Shown here: positions 22,801 through 36,400 of the stretch, piece after piece
Numbering within the stretch: position 1 is the stretch's first letter
Layout: every line of letters begins with the position of its first letter
The notes under the pieces: model-generated
What the model was told of the DNA's origin: nothing
Databases searched by the model: none
Seen by the model: only the letters and a program-made list of their open reading frames with translations
Program-made: the position numbers and the translations under genes
Assembly: GCA_020081605.1 (NCBI GenBank)
Contig: JAHREC010000062.1
Location: 1,364,001-1,428,000 of the forward strand
Origin: Albifimbria verrucaria
Taxonomy: Eukaryota; Ascomycota; Sordariomycetes; Hypocreales; Stachybotryaceae
Reading direction: 5' to 3'
Length of the DNA stretch: 64,000 nt

Positions 22801-24104
22801 CATGGTCCAGGTGTTTGAGGTTTTCCTGGTTCAGTTGGCTGGGACAGCTTGGTTGACATGTTTCGAAATGGATCACGCAGAACAAGCACTTGTCACAGGT
22901 TGCATGAGAAAACAGGTTTAGATTATTCCTCTTCCACACGCTGCAGGCCTCAAAACGCGGCACATAATGGTTGTCTCTGTTGGAACGCCTCCTCTCCTCG
23001 CACTCGTCTCATTTCCGTTGCTCGGGTGAGAACCAAGCACTCGTGACTCCCTCGGATGGATACCTGCGAAAATCCAAACGCCCATCCTCCTTGCAAGCCC
23101 GCCTGGTCGCAATCTTTGCGTTTTTGATGGATAACGGCGCGCGCATGCGTGTGTGTTGACAAACCGCTGACCAGCCCAGAACCCTCGTCTTATCAAACCG
23201 CAAATATAGGAACTTATGTCCAGTACCACGCCTTTTGGCCACCGAAGGGCCCCCTCCCCATACCTAGCGAGGTCACGGTCAAGCACCGGCCAACGGGAAG
23301 CCCAACCACAAGAAACGTAAAATGAGTAAACAACCGCTCTCCACCATGCCCGTCATCCAGGGGACGCGTGTGCGTAATGGAGCTGTAACACCGCCTCCCA
23401 CCAAGTCTATGTTATCTGTCATGACAAGAAAAAGGAAAAAATGGGTACGCAGAGTATGTGTGTGCTGTGTGATGTGTCGTGAAATGGTTTCTAGGAGAAT
23501 TTGGAGAAAAGGACCATGATCCAGGGATTAGTAACTAATAAATAGGAAATAGATCAGGACCGTCAATAAAGCCCAAAGGCAGAATGTTATCATTAGGTAG
23601 CTGTAAGATAAAATGGTTGGGGTATCTTGCGTGAATCAAGTGTTCGTTCATCTCGCGGTCGTACACGCCAGAGCATGCCGATGAGGTTGGCATGCCTTTG
23701 CCAGCGCAAGTCTAATTAGACTTGGCTCAGTGAAATCAGGTTAATCCTTGACAATACCGAGGAATCCGAAGGCCCAGGATTGTAGCACAGAGAGGCGGCC
23801 CATGACAGGCCACCTTCCTTATTGCCCTTCACATTCCGACCCACGATGAGAGAGGCGCGCTTCTTCGGACCGGCCTCCTTGGCTACTATTATGGCGTACC
23901 CGCTTTGCACCCGTGGAACCCAGTCGAGGCTCTCACGAAGTAGCATTAGGTAAAAGCGGGTTGCCGAGCCGTCGGTGGTAGGAAGATCATATCCTTTGCA
24001 GTCCATTTGGGAGTGCCTTGGTTAAGACGCAAACTTCTCGCCGCGCTTTCCGGGGCGTAGTCTTGGTTCAGTGGAGTCGGTCTGTGTAGATTGTATCTCT
24101 AGGC
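19881..24104. other. 4.2-kb region without a supported gene
   Basis: Many short open frames in all frames, none longer than about 125 codons and none with a recognisable domain or splice architecture. Two minus-strand frames (20516-20698, with MAKFLGGAGVEWITRLGNK; 23716-24006) look slightly protein-like but have no assignable family. No tRNA, 5S rRNA, transposon termini or long repeats are seen. The right end includes the 3' flank of the Myb gene. Confidence 0.45.
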
Positions 24105-25501
24105 TCAGATGTTGAGCCGACCGGCAGAAGGTGACGAAGGTGGTAGTCCCGGAGGTAGTTCGCCATTCAGCTCCGCAGCGCGTTCACGGCATGCCGCAGG
24201 TGTGAAGCCTGTGCCGACTTTGTTGGCCACGATGCGCCACTTTTCGTTCTCGTAGTCTTGCAAAGCCGTGCGAAGCTTTTGGTCCTGTTAAGAGTCATGT
24301 TAGCCTACCCCGTGTCCAAGAGCCAGGAACTATCTCGTGTGCTTACCGTCTCGTCAGTCCATTGAGTGGTTTTGGCTTTCAGTTTCGTACAGTATCGAAC
24401 CTGCAATGTGCCTGACGAACGCCCCGGGAAAAAGTCCGCTATTTGCTTCCAGGTGAGATTCTTGTGCTCCTTCAGCTCGATCAGTAGCTGGTCATCCTCT
24501 GGCGTAAACTTGAGCTTCGGCCCTCGCGGTCGAGGTGCTGGAGATGGCATCCCAGCCTGTCCGACCACGCTGGGAGCCCCACCACCCGGCTCATCGTGCC
24601 GCAAGTGTTTAGAAGGCGGCCCTGATTCAGGTAGATGGTGGTGGTGATGTGTTGGAGGCTGGCCTGCGCCGATGGCTGCAGCAGCGCTGTGTGTAAACGA
24701 TGCTGTCAAAGGAGTCGGTTGAAGGCTTTCAATGTCGGAGTGATCTAGCTGGGACATGCCAGCCACGGAAAGATCAAGATCGTGAGGGCGCGGCCGCTTC
24801 CTTCGTGGTCCAGGATGCGGCGTGTGTGGAGTGTGCCCAGGTGTGGGCATTGTCTGGTAGATTGGCGACACGACCGAACCTGGATGCCCGAACGGCGGTG
24901 GTCCCATTCGCGTATGGCCCATATGGGAAGGATCCATCAGAATCTGGGCGGTGTGGTGTTGCTGATGAGGTTGACCAAGCGATGGATGTTGGCCATGGGA
25001 GCTGCCGTGCTGGGTAGGTGACGGCTCATGTAGACTGCTTGTCGGGTCAGATGGGTGCTGGAGCAGCTGGCGGTGTTGCTGTTGATGATGGACATGGTGC
25101 TGATGGTGATGCTGGTGCCCATGTTGCTGCTGCTGCTGTTGCGAGTGTTGGTGAGCAGGTGTTTCGAAGACATGTTGAGTATGGCCCTGCTCGACCGGAC
25201 TCGTCACCTGGCCCGCGTAGTCCACATTGTAGTCCCCGACTCTATAGTTGCCCGCCAGCGTGTCTCCAATGCATGGGTTCCGCCAGAGCCAACCGCTCTG
25301 GACGGTCGCCGGAGTCTGGATAGAGAGAATTTGGGAGATGAAGCCCCTACGGGCTGCGTCGTAGGGGTAGGAGAGGGAGAAGGAAAATGCTGGAAGGAAG
25401 ACGTTGCGGGGTTGTCTGGTTCGTCCAGGAGTTCCGTGCTTGTGATTGCCTGGCAAGGTATAAGCCAGTTGTGATATTACCTCCAGAGGGTGCGAGCACA
25501 T
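24105..25501 (-). CDS. Myb/SANT-domain DNA-binding protein with His/Gln-rich region
   Basis: Two exons at least: the large one ends at 24347, a 62-nt intron follows (24346-24285, GTAAGC...AACAG), and the last exon (24284-24105) ends at TGA. The first in-frame ATG is at 25501, but the open frame extends above it and an upstream exon is likely, since a TTTAG acceptor-like site sits near 25565. From the N-terminus: a His/Gln-rich tract near 25030-25160, Pro/His-rich linker, a basic PRRKRPRPHD that may be a nuclear signal, then a Myb repeat (FTPEDDQLLIELKEHKNLTW; IADFFPGRSSGTLQVRY) and, after the intron, a weaker second one (DYENEKWRIVANKVG; FTPAACRERAAEL). Likely a nuclear transcription factor; targets are unknown. 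Confidence 0.8.
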
Positions 25502-28500
25502 GTATTGACGAGATGATTGGTACGGGACAGGGGCCTTCCCGTTTCCGAAGATGGTCAAGTCGCTAAACGGCTGGTGGTGGAGGGAAGATTAGCTGGTCAG
25601 AAAAGCCAGATTAAAGCCTCGCGAGGACTTTTTCGTAAGGGTCGTTAGTGGCAAGATGGCGGTTTGAACGAGCGAGTGTTTTTGCAACGAGTAGTGGCAG
25701 GTGGCTAAATGAGATTTCGAGAAAGCCGAGAAGAAGTCGGGCTTGTGTAAGAAAAGAAGACGAACGATAACGATCGAGGCGACAAGTGATGTATGGCTAG
25801 TAGTCGAAAGATGCAATCCACCTGAAAGAATCCCCATGTGAGCTTGAGTAGCTCTCTTATTATGCTTCACGGTTCGAACGAATGACGAAGGTTCAAAAAG
25901 CTAGCAGGATCTAGAGAGCATGGGCGGGGAACCATAATATATAATCGTCTTATATCAACGGCCGAAAGAAGGGAGGGCCGTTGGGGTGTGGATCTCCCAG
26001 CGGCTACCCTTTTTCATGCCGGGAGTTAAGAAGACGACAGTGTCTACCAGGAACGGGACCAAACCCGTACCTGAGCTTGATTGCGGAGACCGTCAGCCGA
26101 TCTTGGCGGGCGCAATCCATGCCAGATGTCAATTGGAGGCCAGATATAGCACCTAGTGGCCAACCCAGGACCCCCAGTCCTTTTCGAAGCCATGATGCAA
26201 CCAGATGATGTGAGTACATATGACATGTATCTCGGTGCAATAACCCACAATGGGCGCGCAGCCTTATGCGACGAGAACAGGGTGGGCATGAAGCGGCATC
26301 GTGAGAGGACGGTTCGGCATAGACGTGGTGAAACACATATCAGCGTCTCTTTGTATCAAGGGCACGGGACGGGCTGGGACGAATTCGAAAGGCAGAGGCG
26401 CTTCCAAAGCATCGCCAGCCGTCCTCAGAAGCAGGCTCAAGCCAATGTCACATTGGGGCCATAGCTAGACCGAAAGGTTGACGGGGACTGTCCTGCGAGG
26501 AAGCCCTGCGGGGATATGCTAAGGTAGGAAAGGAACAAGGGAGTGGTCGACCGGCTTGGGTCATAATGCGAGCAAGGATGATGCATTGGTGAACATGGGA
26601 TCCCAGGCACTTGTGTGTGAGAGCCACCCCTCCCCTCCTCCCTCTTCTCTTTTCCCCAGTGCAAGGGCATTGGGTGAAGCAGGGAGTTTACTCAGGGCGG
26701 ACCTGCAAAGGAGAGATTGCCGAGAGCCGTCGACAAGGTCAACGGGGTTCAGAAAGGAGGCAAACTGCATGCCGACAGTTTTAGACGTCATGATAGTCGA
26801 CAATACGACGCGATCGACACCGCAAAAGCAACTGTGGCTGAACAGAAACACGATTGTTCAGCAAGTTGCGCCACCGCCACCGGCTGTTGTGTATTTCTTT
26901 TTTACTGCAACTCTGGGGAAGTGAGGCTTGAAGGCGCATTCGATGGTTAGAAGACGGGAAAGATGTGCAGCAGATGCTCCGCTCGCATTGTCCCAGACGG
27001 AAGGGAGGTGTGGTGAGCCCGTCAAGCGCAGAGAAGCGCCAGCACAGGAGCCGAGATTGTGTGGCCGGGCAATGGGTGTCTGGAGCTTGAGCCACCTTTG
27101 CAAGAGGAGGATGGGGTTGGCGGCGTCGAAAGACGGTTGATTGGGCTCGCGACCTTGGATAGCGGCCGGAGTACATAGTAAGTGGGTGCAGGACCCCCGG
27201 TTGTCTAGCAGTTGGTTAGCAATCAAGGTGCAGAGAAGCTTCAATTGATTGTTTGGACAGTGGCATGCCCCCTGAGAGGATCCGGAGCCAGTCTGAACCC
27301 ATCTCCACCATTTCCTGCTGACCACAGAGGGAGAGAGCAAGCAGGCATGCATGAATGACTACGATGTGAGCAAGCAGGGCTCGATCCCTTACATGTATTG
27401 GAAATGACGGGTTATGCTTCACGTCTGGCCACTTGGCGTGTCGTAACGCACCCCAGGAGGAGAGCGGTTTGCGAGAAGGGCTTCAGTGCTGCCAGGCGCC
27501 CGGTTTCCAACTTTGCTCACGGGGCAGGGGAGGGGAGGGCAAGCTTCTAGAAGAACGGCACCATTCGCAGCCGTTTCCACCGCCACGATTGATTGCCAGC
27601 GGCGTCTCGGATTCGGCCAGCAGCATTCGCGTGCCCCGGGGTCGGTCCGGCGTCTACAGCACAGAGGTGAGACGTCGGAAGCCCGGATGAAGCCATTTCT
27701 GAGGCTCTATCACGACGACAGCCTAAACTGTGCACGGCGAGGATGAGAAATGTGGGCTCTTATTTTTTTGTGGGAAAGAAAGAGACAGACAGCGAGGCAC
27801 AGACCACAGACCACAGACCATAGATACCTAGAGGTAGAGAGAGCAAGGAAGGGAAAGGGAAAGGGAAAGGGAAAGGAAAAGATACTTGGCACAGTACGAA
27901 GAGCAAGCACTTTACGGTACCGCGATGCATGAAGGGACGGCAAGAGCGATCAATGTGGTAGGTGCTGTGGTCAAAGCTTCGGTTTGCCAATTTGACAGCT
28001 CTCGAGTACGAACAAGGTACGCGGTCATCCCAGCGGCGGCCTTGTGACAATCAGGTAATCTTGGGGTTCCTCTTAATTTAAGCCTCAACCGACTGCCAAA
28101 TTTACATGTGCTCCCATGACACCATCTCGGAAATCACCCAAAGGTTAACCGATGTCGTCGACCCGGCGCTCCCACACTGTGGGCATGTACACGTCCTCCT
28201 CCCAACTCCAACTCCATCCACAGGTCCTGTGGCTTGCTTGCCATCAATGCGACTCCCGTACTCCTTCTGTCCCCTGCCTGCTTCCAGAATCATCAACCCT
28301 TCATCAGGGGCTGATCCCCAAACAGACCAGGCCAGGCTCAGCAACAGTTGCGTACGTGGTTGCGCTGCGCTGTGCTCCATAACCACCTCCTCGCCAAGCT
28401 ATGTGCAGATGGGTCCATCCCATCGCGTAGCGTCCTCGCCCATCTCCCTCTCTCTAGAGCTTCCCTACACGATGCGTCCGTCGTGCGTCCGTCCGGGCCC

Positions 28501-30476
28501 ACGCCAGCGGATCAGATCACACCAAAGCACGCCCCCACCCCAAATGTGGCTCATCTGTCAGGTACGCGAACGGCTTGCCTGGCCACCCAAGGCCACCCCA
28601 GCCAGTCCAGCCCAGTCCAGCCCAGCCCATGACCCGAGCGCTTGGAGAAGGCCGTCCGTCTCCTCGGCTAGTCACAAGTGCGAAAGCAGGTGCGTGGCCC
28701 GTTCGGTCTTCGCTGTCGCATGCGCTTTGGGATGGCTGCAGTCCGCATTGCACCTACATGCATGCTTTAACATACATCGGACGGGAGCTACTCCATCCAT
28801 CCCACCATCTTTCCTATTTGCCCTTAATTTTTACTTTATCGTTTTTCCCCTTCTGCCGTCCCGTTGCCTGGCTAACAATGGAATGCTTAGCGCCTGGCTC
28901 TGTCTGCAACGATCGTCTGGTAGCCGTTTCGTGACAACTTTCGGCTCCATCATCCCAAGCGACTCAAAACCATTCTGATACACCACGCCCCAAAGTGCTC
29001 GCCTGATCTTTTGCTAGACAGCCCTCGAGGCAATCCACAGTTGCTCTGTTCCCAGCCTCCTGCTCCGGAACCAGGGCATCGTCGTTCATGCGTCCACGGT
29101 CAATCCTGGTAGCAGACTTGCTGAAGTCATCATTTCATCAGCATCGCCCAGTTCCAGACCCTGCTCCAGGAAAAAACCCCGTCTGGCTGATCGCTGCGCC
29201 CAGACGCGCGCCCACCGACCTGTCAGAAGCAACAAGCCTGCAAGAGCGTTTCTCCAGCACCCTCTCCCCTTTCGCTACAAAAGAAAAAGATCACCCTCGT
29301 CTTCTGCCGTTCGTGGCCCCTGAGCCTCCTGGCGCCCCGCTCCGATGATTCAGGGCCCTAATCCACTTTACCCCACTCCATACCCGTCCGCATGAACGCA
29401 TAAACAACGCCAATTTCCTGTCACCTCTTCTAGCCGCTTTCCATCCCCAAGGCTCCCTTCCAAGACAGCCAAATCGTTCAAAATCTGCCCTGCCCAAATT
29501 CCTGTGCCTATGAGCGCCCGCGGAACTAGTAGAGCGCTATCTCACGTCGTCGGCCAGCCCGGCCACCAAGTGATCCTGTCGTCGACCCCACGCGGAAGCA
29601 AGGATTCCGCAATCATTGACACGTGTGGGGATTTTTCGAGAACCATAGCACCCACTAAGCCTCTGCAAGGATCCCAGGTGCTCCTGTTGCCAGCGGACAG
29701 ATACTGTCGAAGAACTACGGACAGTAAAAACCGCAACAGCTTTACATGAGACACTTTTCGTGATCTTCTTCCAGAAACATCCGTCATGGAGTCGGGTTAT
29801 GGCAGGTTTGCAAATATCAGGATTGTAGTAGTCTTTCCACAGGACTATACTAGATAAAATTTCTATTACTCTTAGAATTTCAACAGCTTCTTCGTAGATT
29901 TTTATTAAAAAAATTTCCACATTTACCAAGACTTCAGCCTAAAAATCTCCAATCTTCTTTAGCAATGAACTAGTTACCTGTCCAATATACAAACTTGGAA
30001 GTGGTGGTGTGATGTGCGATCCACGTCCTTGGTTGGCTGACAAAAGGCCATCTCGCCTTAGAATAGCAACACCAAAATAAGCTTGATTCCCGTGTGGTAT
30101 GGTAGAGGATAATCTCCCATTGTAATTGTACACTATTTGCTCGGTTCAAAAAAAAATACAGTTTTGTTCGCATATTACATCATCCCAGAACGCCTTTGCA
30201 GATCAATATTGGCTGCTTCGTCTGCCATGTTGGCCTCAATAAGCACCAACAGTCTAATCCGGTAGCCTCCCCGAAAGGCACTCCTCCTTTCTTACCAGCC
30301 GTTCAGGGCCCCATGCATTCAATACGTCAATGGAAGCATTCTTTCTTTCCACTTCCTTCCCTTCCCTGCCCTGTCCCGTGCCCTCCTAGCGCAGATCAGC
30401 TCGGTGCATTGAGCATGTTTGCGTCAAGGTACCCTGTCGTTCGATTTATACCCTGGTTCAATAGTCCACCCACAGT
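25502..30476. other. 4.9-kb region without a supported gene; probable long leader of the Myb gene
   Basis: The part next to the Myb gene probably holds its 5' UTR and possibly an upstream exon or intron. Further right, 28.1-29.5 kb is C-rich on the plus strand and contains a 290-codon open frame that I regard as compositional. The stretch 29740-30180 is clearly AT-rich. The end is the 3' flank of PRP8. No RNA gene or transposon is recognised. Confidence 0.45.
27848..27880 (+). repeat. Short (GGGAAA)n hexanucleotide run
   Basis: Four to five tandem copies of GGGAAA in non-coding DNA, an ordinary microsatellite. The copy number may be affected by the sequence's base-run errors. Confidence 0.9.
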
Positions 30477-33400
30477 TTATGCGAAGTTGTCGGACCTATC
30501 CACCCAAATGTCCTCCAGCTCCGCAAAGCTGTGGAAATGTACAGAGCCGGTGTTGGTCGCTGTAGAATGGCAGCGGTGTATCCAATTTGACGTGCACCGA
30601 CTTCTTCTCCATTCCGGCGAAAGCGCTGCCCATGAAGCTGTAGTTCCACTTTCCGTCATCCGGCACAAGGAAGAAACCCTGAATCGGGGACTCAACAGCA
30701 GCTTACGTTTCTCTCCCATAGTCGTCGTGAATCCCTGGGGTTGGTCGCTCTGGATGTCCCTGTTTTCGGCTCCCCATTTGTACCCCTGAGGTGTCAGGCC
30801 CCAGGCCGACAATGACACACTACCTGGAGTGAACGAAACCGACACCGTCACCGTGTTCTCTCTGTCCCATTCGTTGTGCGCGTCAAGCAACTTGGCGTGC
30901 TCTGTCACGTCGGACGCTGGCATGTACGGAAGCTCGTTGCCCGACATCGTGTGGATGACACCGAGAGGCTCCATATCCTCAAGGAATTCGCTCTTTGGCA
31001 GCTGCTGGGGCAGCTGGACGTTGCGGAGGCCACCAATCTGAGGCATCATAACGATACATTTGATTTCCTTGACCTGGTCATTGTCGGGCGCAGAGGATCC
31101 ATAAAGGTAACCGGCCACCTGCACTCTTAGATCCGCAATTGTGATGAATTTCTTGAGGATGTTGTTTGGCATGACGTAGGTGATGTCATCAACATCGTTG
31201 TCCACTGATGAAACATAGATGTTCTTGGCCCTAGTTCGCAAGTTGGAGGTGGCAATGGCACGCGTCCTCCACTCCGTCTTTGAGGCAAATGTCTGTTGCT
31301 CAAACTGCGAGGTCGTGGTGACAATTATATCCTCGCCATGAACGTTCTGTGTCTTCGTGGTGACAGCAGTCAATTGTTGTTGCTCTTGCTGCTGCTTTTC
31401 GATCTCTGCAGCCTGCTGCCTCTGCATGGATGGGGCAGAAATCTCCATACCCAAGATAATATCACGCACTTCTGTGCTGGTCAAGCTTGAAACATTGACG
31501 TTGTTCTTCTTGCCGTAGTCGTTAAGAATGAGATCTCGAAGTTGGGTTTCAACCTTGATCCAGTCCTCATCAGACAGTGCAGGCCAGATGTGATGGTCAT
31601 GCGTGATGACAGTCTTGTCTGGTCGCAGGATTAACTTGGTCTTGTCAGGGTTGACATGCAAGGCACGGAGAATCAGGACTAGACGAGAGAAGGCAGTGTA
31701 AGACGAGATGCTCTTCAACCATTCATCGTACAGGTTGAACAACACCATCTGAGGCTCAGTCGCTCGGAGGATCATGTCTCCCAGCTTCTCAACCTTCATT
31801 GCAGCCTGGAACGGAAGCTGCAGCTCAGAGGCTCTGATAGAAATGTTGGGAAATCCAGCAGATGCACCTCAAGAGGATCCAACAGACCCTTACGGGTAAC
31901 AATCAGCTGCTTCGGTTGCTCCTCAACAGGCAATGATCGAATCAGAGCTGCAACTTCTTCAGCCGTCTTCCACTTGGCGAGCTGTCCAAGACGTTTCTGT
32001 CCTGCCCAGACGCTGGTGTGGATAATCTTCAAAAACAGTTGTCCAGTACGCGGGTTGAAGATGAAGATGGCACCGTTGATGGGCTTAGTTGTCAAATTAC
32101 CCTCAAAGGTCTTGTGGATAGTAACTCGGTACACGTTGGTATCATCAATGAACAGCTGGGTCTGGTTGCTGAACAATTCAGAGTAGTTCTGTGAGTTCAG
32201 GAACTCTTGGTTGCTTTCGGATGCATACAGTTGCAGACCCTTGCGGATACGCTCTCGTAGCACATAAAGAGCAGGGTTCGCCTTCATGATCTTGGCCATG
32301 GCCTGCTGGATCAGGACCTTGAGACCAGGGAAGTACATGCCGTATGCGGAGTACAGGTTGTAAGCAAGATCAATGCCAATCATCAAACCGGTAGCAGAAG
32401 GATAGATACTGGCACTATCGGTTGTGTAGTCCAGATACTTCGCACGCGTGTAACGCTCAATATCGTGCGAATCGTAGTCACCGTACCTCAGCTGGACATC
32501 AATCCAGAACTTGTTCGTCGTAGTCGGCTCGATGGTGTCCTTGGTATCGTAAAGGTGGGATGGGCGAGTGACATTCCACTTGTGGCTGGCGAAAAGGAGG
32601 ATATCAGCACAAGAGCTGTTCATCTTGTATGACTTTCGAGGATGGATCGTTTCCTTCTGCACGGTCTCAATGCCAAGTGACTCCAGCTCTTGGTCGAACA
32701 CTTGGCAAAGATCCATGACCACTGATTCGTGAATCTTCTGCCACAAATGGGCTCGGAAGATTTGAATAAGCGAGATCTTAAGGGTGGGGATCTTGCCGTG
32801 CAAGAAGATACCAGTCAAATCAAGTTGAACTTGGAAACCAACATAGACGTTGGCACGGTTGATAGTAGGTGACCACCACAGAGTGAAACGACGGTTAGGA
32901 ATCTGGTTCAGACCGGAACGCTGAGCGTTGGTCAGCTTCTTGAACTTCATCGACTCTTCGAAACCACTGTTGTGGAGCACAAGGTGATCGTGTCGCAGAT
33001 ACAGCTGATCTTGGTCGACTCGGAAACCAGACCACTGCGTGGCCTCTTGCTCAAGCGTGATATCTTCGACAGCGAATGTTGCTGCACTTTGTCCAGATGA
33101 CTCGTTAATCAGAGAGCTGAAGGCCTTGTGTTGGCTTCTCTCCTGAGAATCCAATGTGGCGAACTGAGCAGCCGTAATCTCGACTGTATCGTAGAGCTCG
33201 GCTGAGTCTGTTTGGCCAGAGCTCTTCTCCTTACGGAAAACTAGGATATGGTTGGGGGTAACAACAAGATCCTCCTTGCCACCACCAAGCTTAATTCGGT
33301 AGAGGCGGTCCGTGCCGTTGACTATGTTGAAGGCACGTCTAGGCTGGCCATCCGGACCCAGCAGAAGATCTCCCTCCTTGACATCCTCAACGGCAACCTG

Positions 33401-36400
33401 GGTATGGTCATGTCGGAGCAGCATTGTTCCATTGGCAAGACAGGCCTTCTCCCAGAACAAACCTTCCCAAGATGGGAAACCAGTAGCCTTGAAGAGGGTG
33501 TGTTCAAGGATAGTCTCTACATTGCCCAACGCCTGAATTACATCAGTTCGGTAGGCGTTCAAATTCCAAAGTTTACCATCATGTCGCTGGCTTGTCCACC
33601 AGAAGGGATTGCTCTTCATCAGCTGGTAGATCTTAAAGTCTGCACGGGCACGGAATCCCTTGTCAAAGCTGAGGGTGCTTCGGTCCTTCTGGAACAGAGT
33701 GTTGATTCGGGGCAAACCACGATCCCAGCTGTCCTCAAGATCCTCGAGAGTGAGACGACGGTTTTGCTGGTTTGCCTCCAGACGCTTCTGGGAATACTCT
33801 GTCCAAACTCGCTGGGAGTCAATGAACTCAGCCTCCCAAGGAATGATGTATCGGAAGATGTTGGGAATCAACGTCTCCTCGTTATGAGACATTCCAGATC
33901 GGTAATGGGTGACACCAGTGTCTGTCTGCTTCGACCAACGCTTGTCACTAGCAGGAATCAAAATGTGTGATCCAGAAATCATGCCCAGACCACCCAGCTC
34001 CTTTGGCGTATAGAAGACAGCGGGAGGGAAACGGGAAGGCATTTTCGAGTTCAATCCTATCTTCACACGGGTTTGAATCTTGGTCTCACACTTGACAATT
34101 GTATCAAGCAGATCCACAGTAGAAACGGCAGCCTCGCGGTAGTAAGTGAAGAGTGCGATCAGGGCAGTATTCCACTTATTGGCAATCTTTGTGAATGTGG
34201 TTGAACCAGACGACATGAGAATCTGTCGAATACGGTTGTTGAACTTCTGGATATCTTCCTCGGTAACTTGCAGGAAGGCGTGGGCAGTCCTCTCCTTGGT
34301 TGTGTTATCCACGAGAGACCAAACACTATCCTTGACTGGGAATTCCTCGTTCTGGTTGCGAATCTTGGGTAGAATTCTGACCTCAAATCCACACATGGAG
34401 AAGAGCAAGTTGGGGTTGTCACGACTGTAGACGCTAACGAAGCTATCCTCCCACTCAATAGTAGTGACAGAACAGGGAAGACGGTTCTTCAGGTCCCAGA
34501 AAACTGCTCGGCCCAGATTCACATCATGTCGCATCAGACGCATACGAGCGTCTCTTGGCCAACACTTCTTGCTCTTGTATCCGATGACGTTTTCAAAGTT
34601 AGGATCAGGTTGTTCAGTGAGGAACCGCTGGATAAGATCCCTCGACTCTTCCGCTGTAAATCTCAAAAGACCCAGATCTTGTCAATGTATCGACTGTACA
34701 ATCGAATAGGGTGTCTAGATTCGGTCTCGCGATCTCGGAACTGCAAGAAGTCGTTGGGGCTCTGTGGGGTCCGGCAATCTCGCTTGCTCGCTGAGGGCCG
34801 AGCAGCAGCAGATCCAGTACCAGGCCGTAGTATTGGAAAACGAAGGCAGAGAACTGTAGTCCTCGAATCATTCCGTAACTGTTGACATGGTTCATGTCCT
34901 TGTAGGTGAGCTGCACGTTGTTCTTGGCAGTGATATAATCAGCAAGGTTGTGGTCCATAATCAATCTCAGCAGCGAGTTGAGTAATGTTAACTCCATCTT
35001 TTCGTAGACCTTGGAAAGTTCTGTTTCAATCATCACGTTGCACTCTCCGTTCTCAGTCTCCCAAACTTGGCTCAAGTTATTAATACCTTGAGCCCACTTG
35101 TAAACCAAAAGCGGTGGTACTTCGGAGTCGGAGGGTTTGATCCATGCAGGGAAGAGGTGTCTCTGGTCAGCTTGATACCAGAGATACTGATCGAGATAAG
35201 CATCGCTGATCTTCTCAATGGGCTCGATGTCGTAGACAGGGTTGATGGTGCTATAATTGTCGTTCATGTCAATGTTGACCTCCTTGAAAGCACGCTGTGT
35301 TAACAGGAAACGCTTGATACGCTCAAGAGTGGTACCCGGGCTGTCGTAAGCCTGCTCAATAAGGGCCAGTTCCTCACGCTGGCTCTGATTGAGACGACCC
35401 TTGACGGAGTACGCTTCTCGAAGTCGCTCAAGTGCGAGAATCAGAATCTTGGTATCGTGCTTGTATGACACACTAGGGAATGGAATCGGCGAGAACTTGC
35501 GCGATTCCAGCCAGTGCACAGTGGTCGTGTAGATGGCAACAGCCTCCTCTGAAGAGACATAGGGACCATCCTTCATATGATTGTGCTGGCGCTCTTGCTC
35601 GGCCTTGAGCCACAAACGTGTCAAACGACCCACATTCTTCTTCGCAACAGTCTTGTCAACCGTAGCACCACGTCGGATACGTTCTCTGTTGTAATGAGCC
35701 ACGGAGATCCACCAATCAGCCTTCGATTTAACGTATCGAAGGATAATGTTCTCGATAGGGGCCGGCAGACCGGGGACCTTCCAGGGATGTTACTCTTCCA
35801 GCATCTCCAGGCCTCAGACAAATGCTGCAGGACTGTGTTGACCTTATTCTGCTTGATGCCTTCGGGCATCATGTCCATAAGGTCGGCCATGACTGAAGCA
35901 CGAAGCTCAAGATCGAAGTGGGATTCTACTCGCTGCTTTGTGACAGTCTTGGCAACACCTCTGCTGTGTCTTCCTTCAAACTGACGTGAAAGAAGGTTGC
36001 CCAACCATCGCTCCAGCAGGGGATAATACCTCGCATGAAGAATAGCCATACCCGCCATGCAGGAGCCCAGAAACCACAGCCCGGTCCCTTGCCTACTGGT
36101 CCGGAGTTGAATCGGTAGTAGATCAAATGTTTGAGATCCTTGCATGTTCGGATTTGGTGCATAAGCTTGTACTTGTAACGGTACATACCAGTGAGCTGAC
36201 CAACATGGTTGAAGGCATACAGAATACCATCAGCGAGCTGGAAGGCATCGATGTTTCCAAGTCGATATTGAACCTGGGCATCAACAATCAACTTTGTCAG
36301 TCTCAAAATTTCACGCATAAGGTGGAACGCGTTTCCGAAACGTGACTTCTTTCTCTCCTTTGTGGTGAGAGTCTTGACAGGCTTAAGATTGAAGTTGTAG

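Noticed and set aside
28106..28978. 290-codon plus-strand open frame
   Set aside because: Pro/Ser/His/Cys-rich composition follows C-rich DNA; no domain, no splice context, and overlapping long frames exist in other phases.
32969..33442. The PRP8 insert as a spliceosomal intron
   Set aside because: It is fully open in frame, codes for all intein motifs, and lacks GT...AG at its ends.
33248..33970. 240-codon plus-strand frame across the PRP8 intein junction
   Set aside because: Antisense shadow of PRP8; no independent domain.
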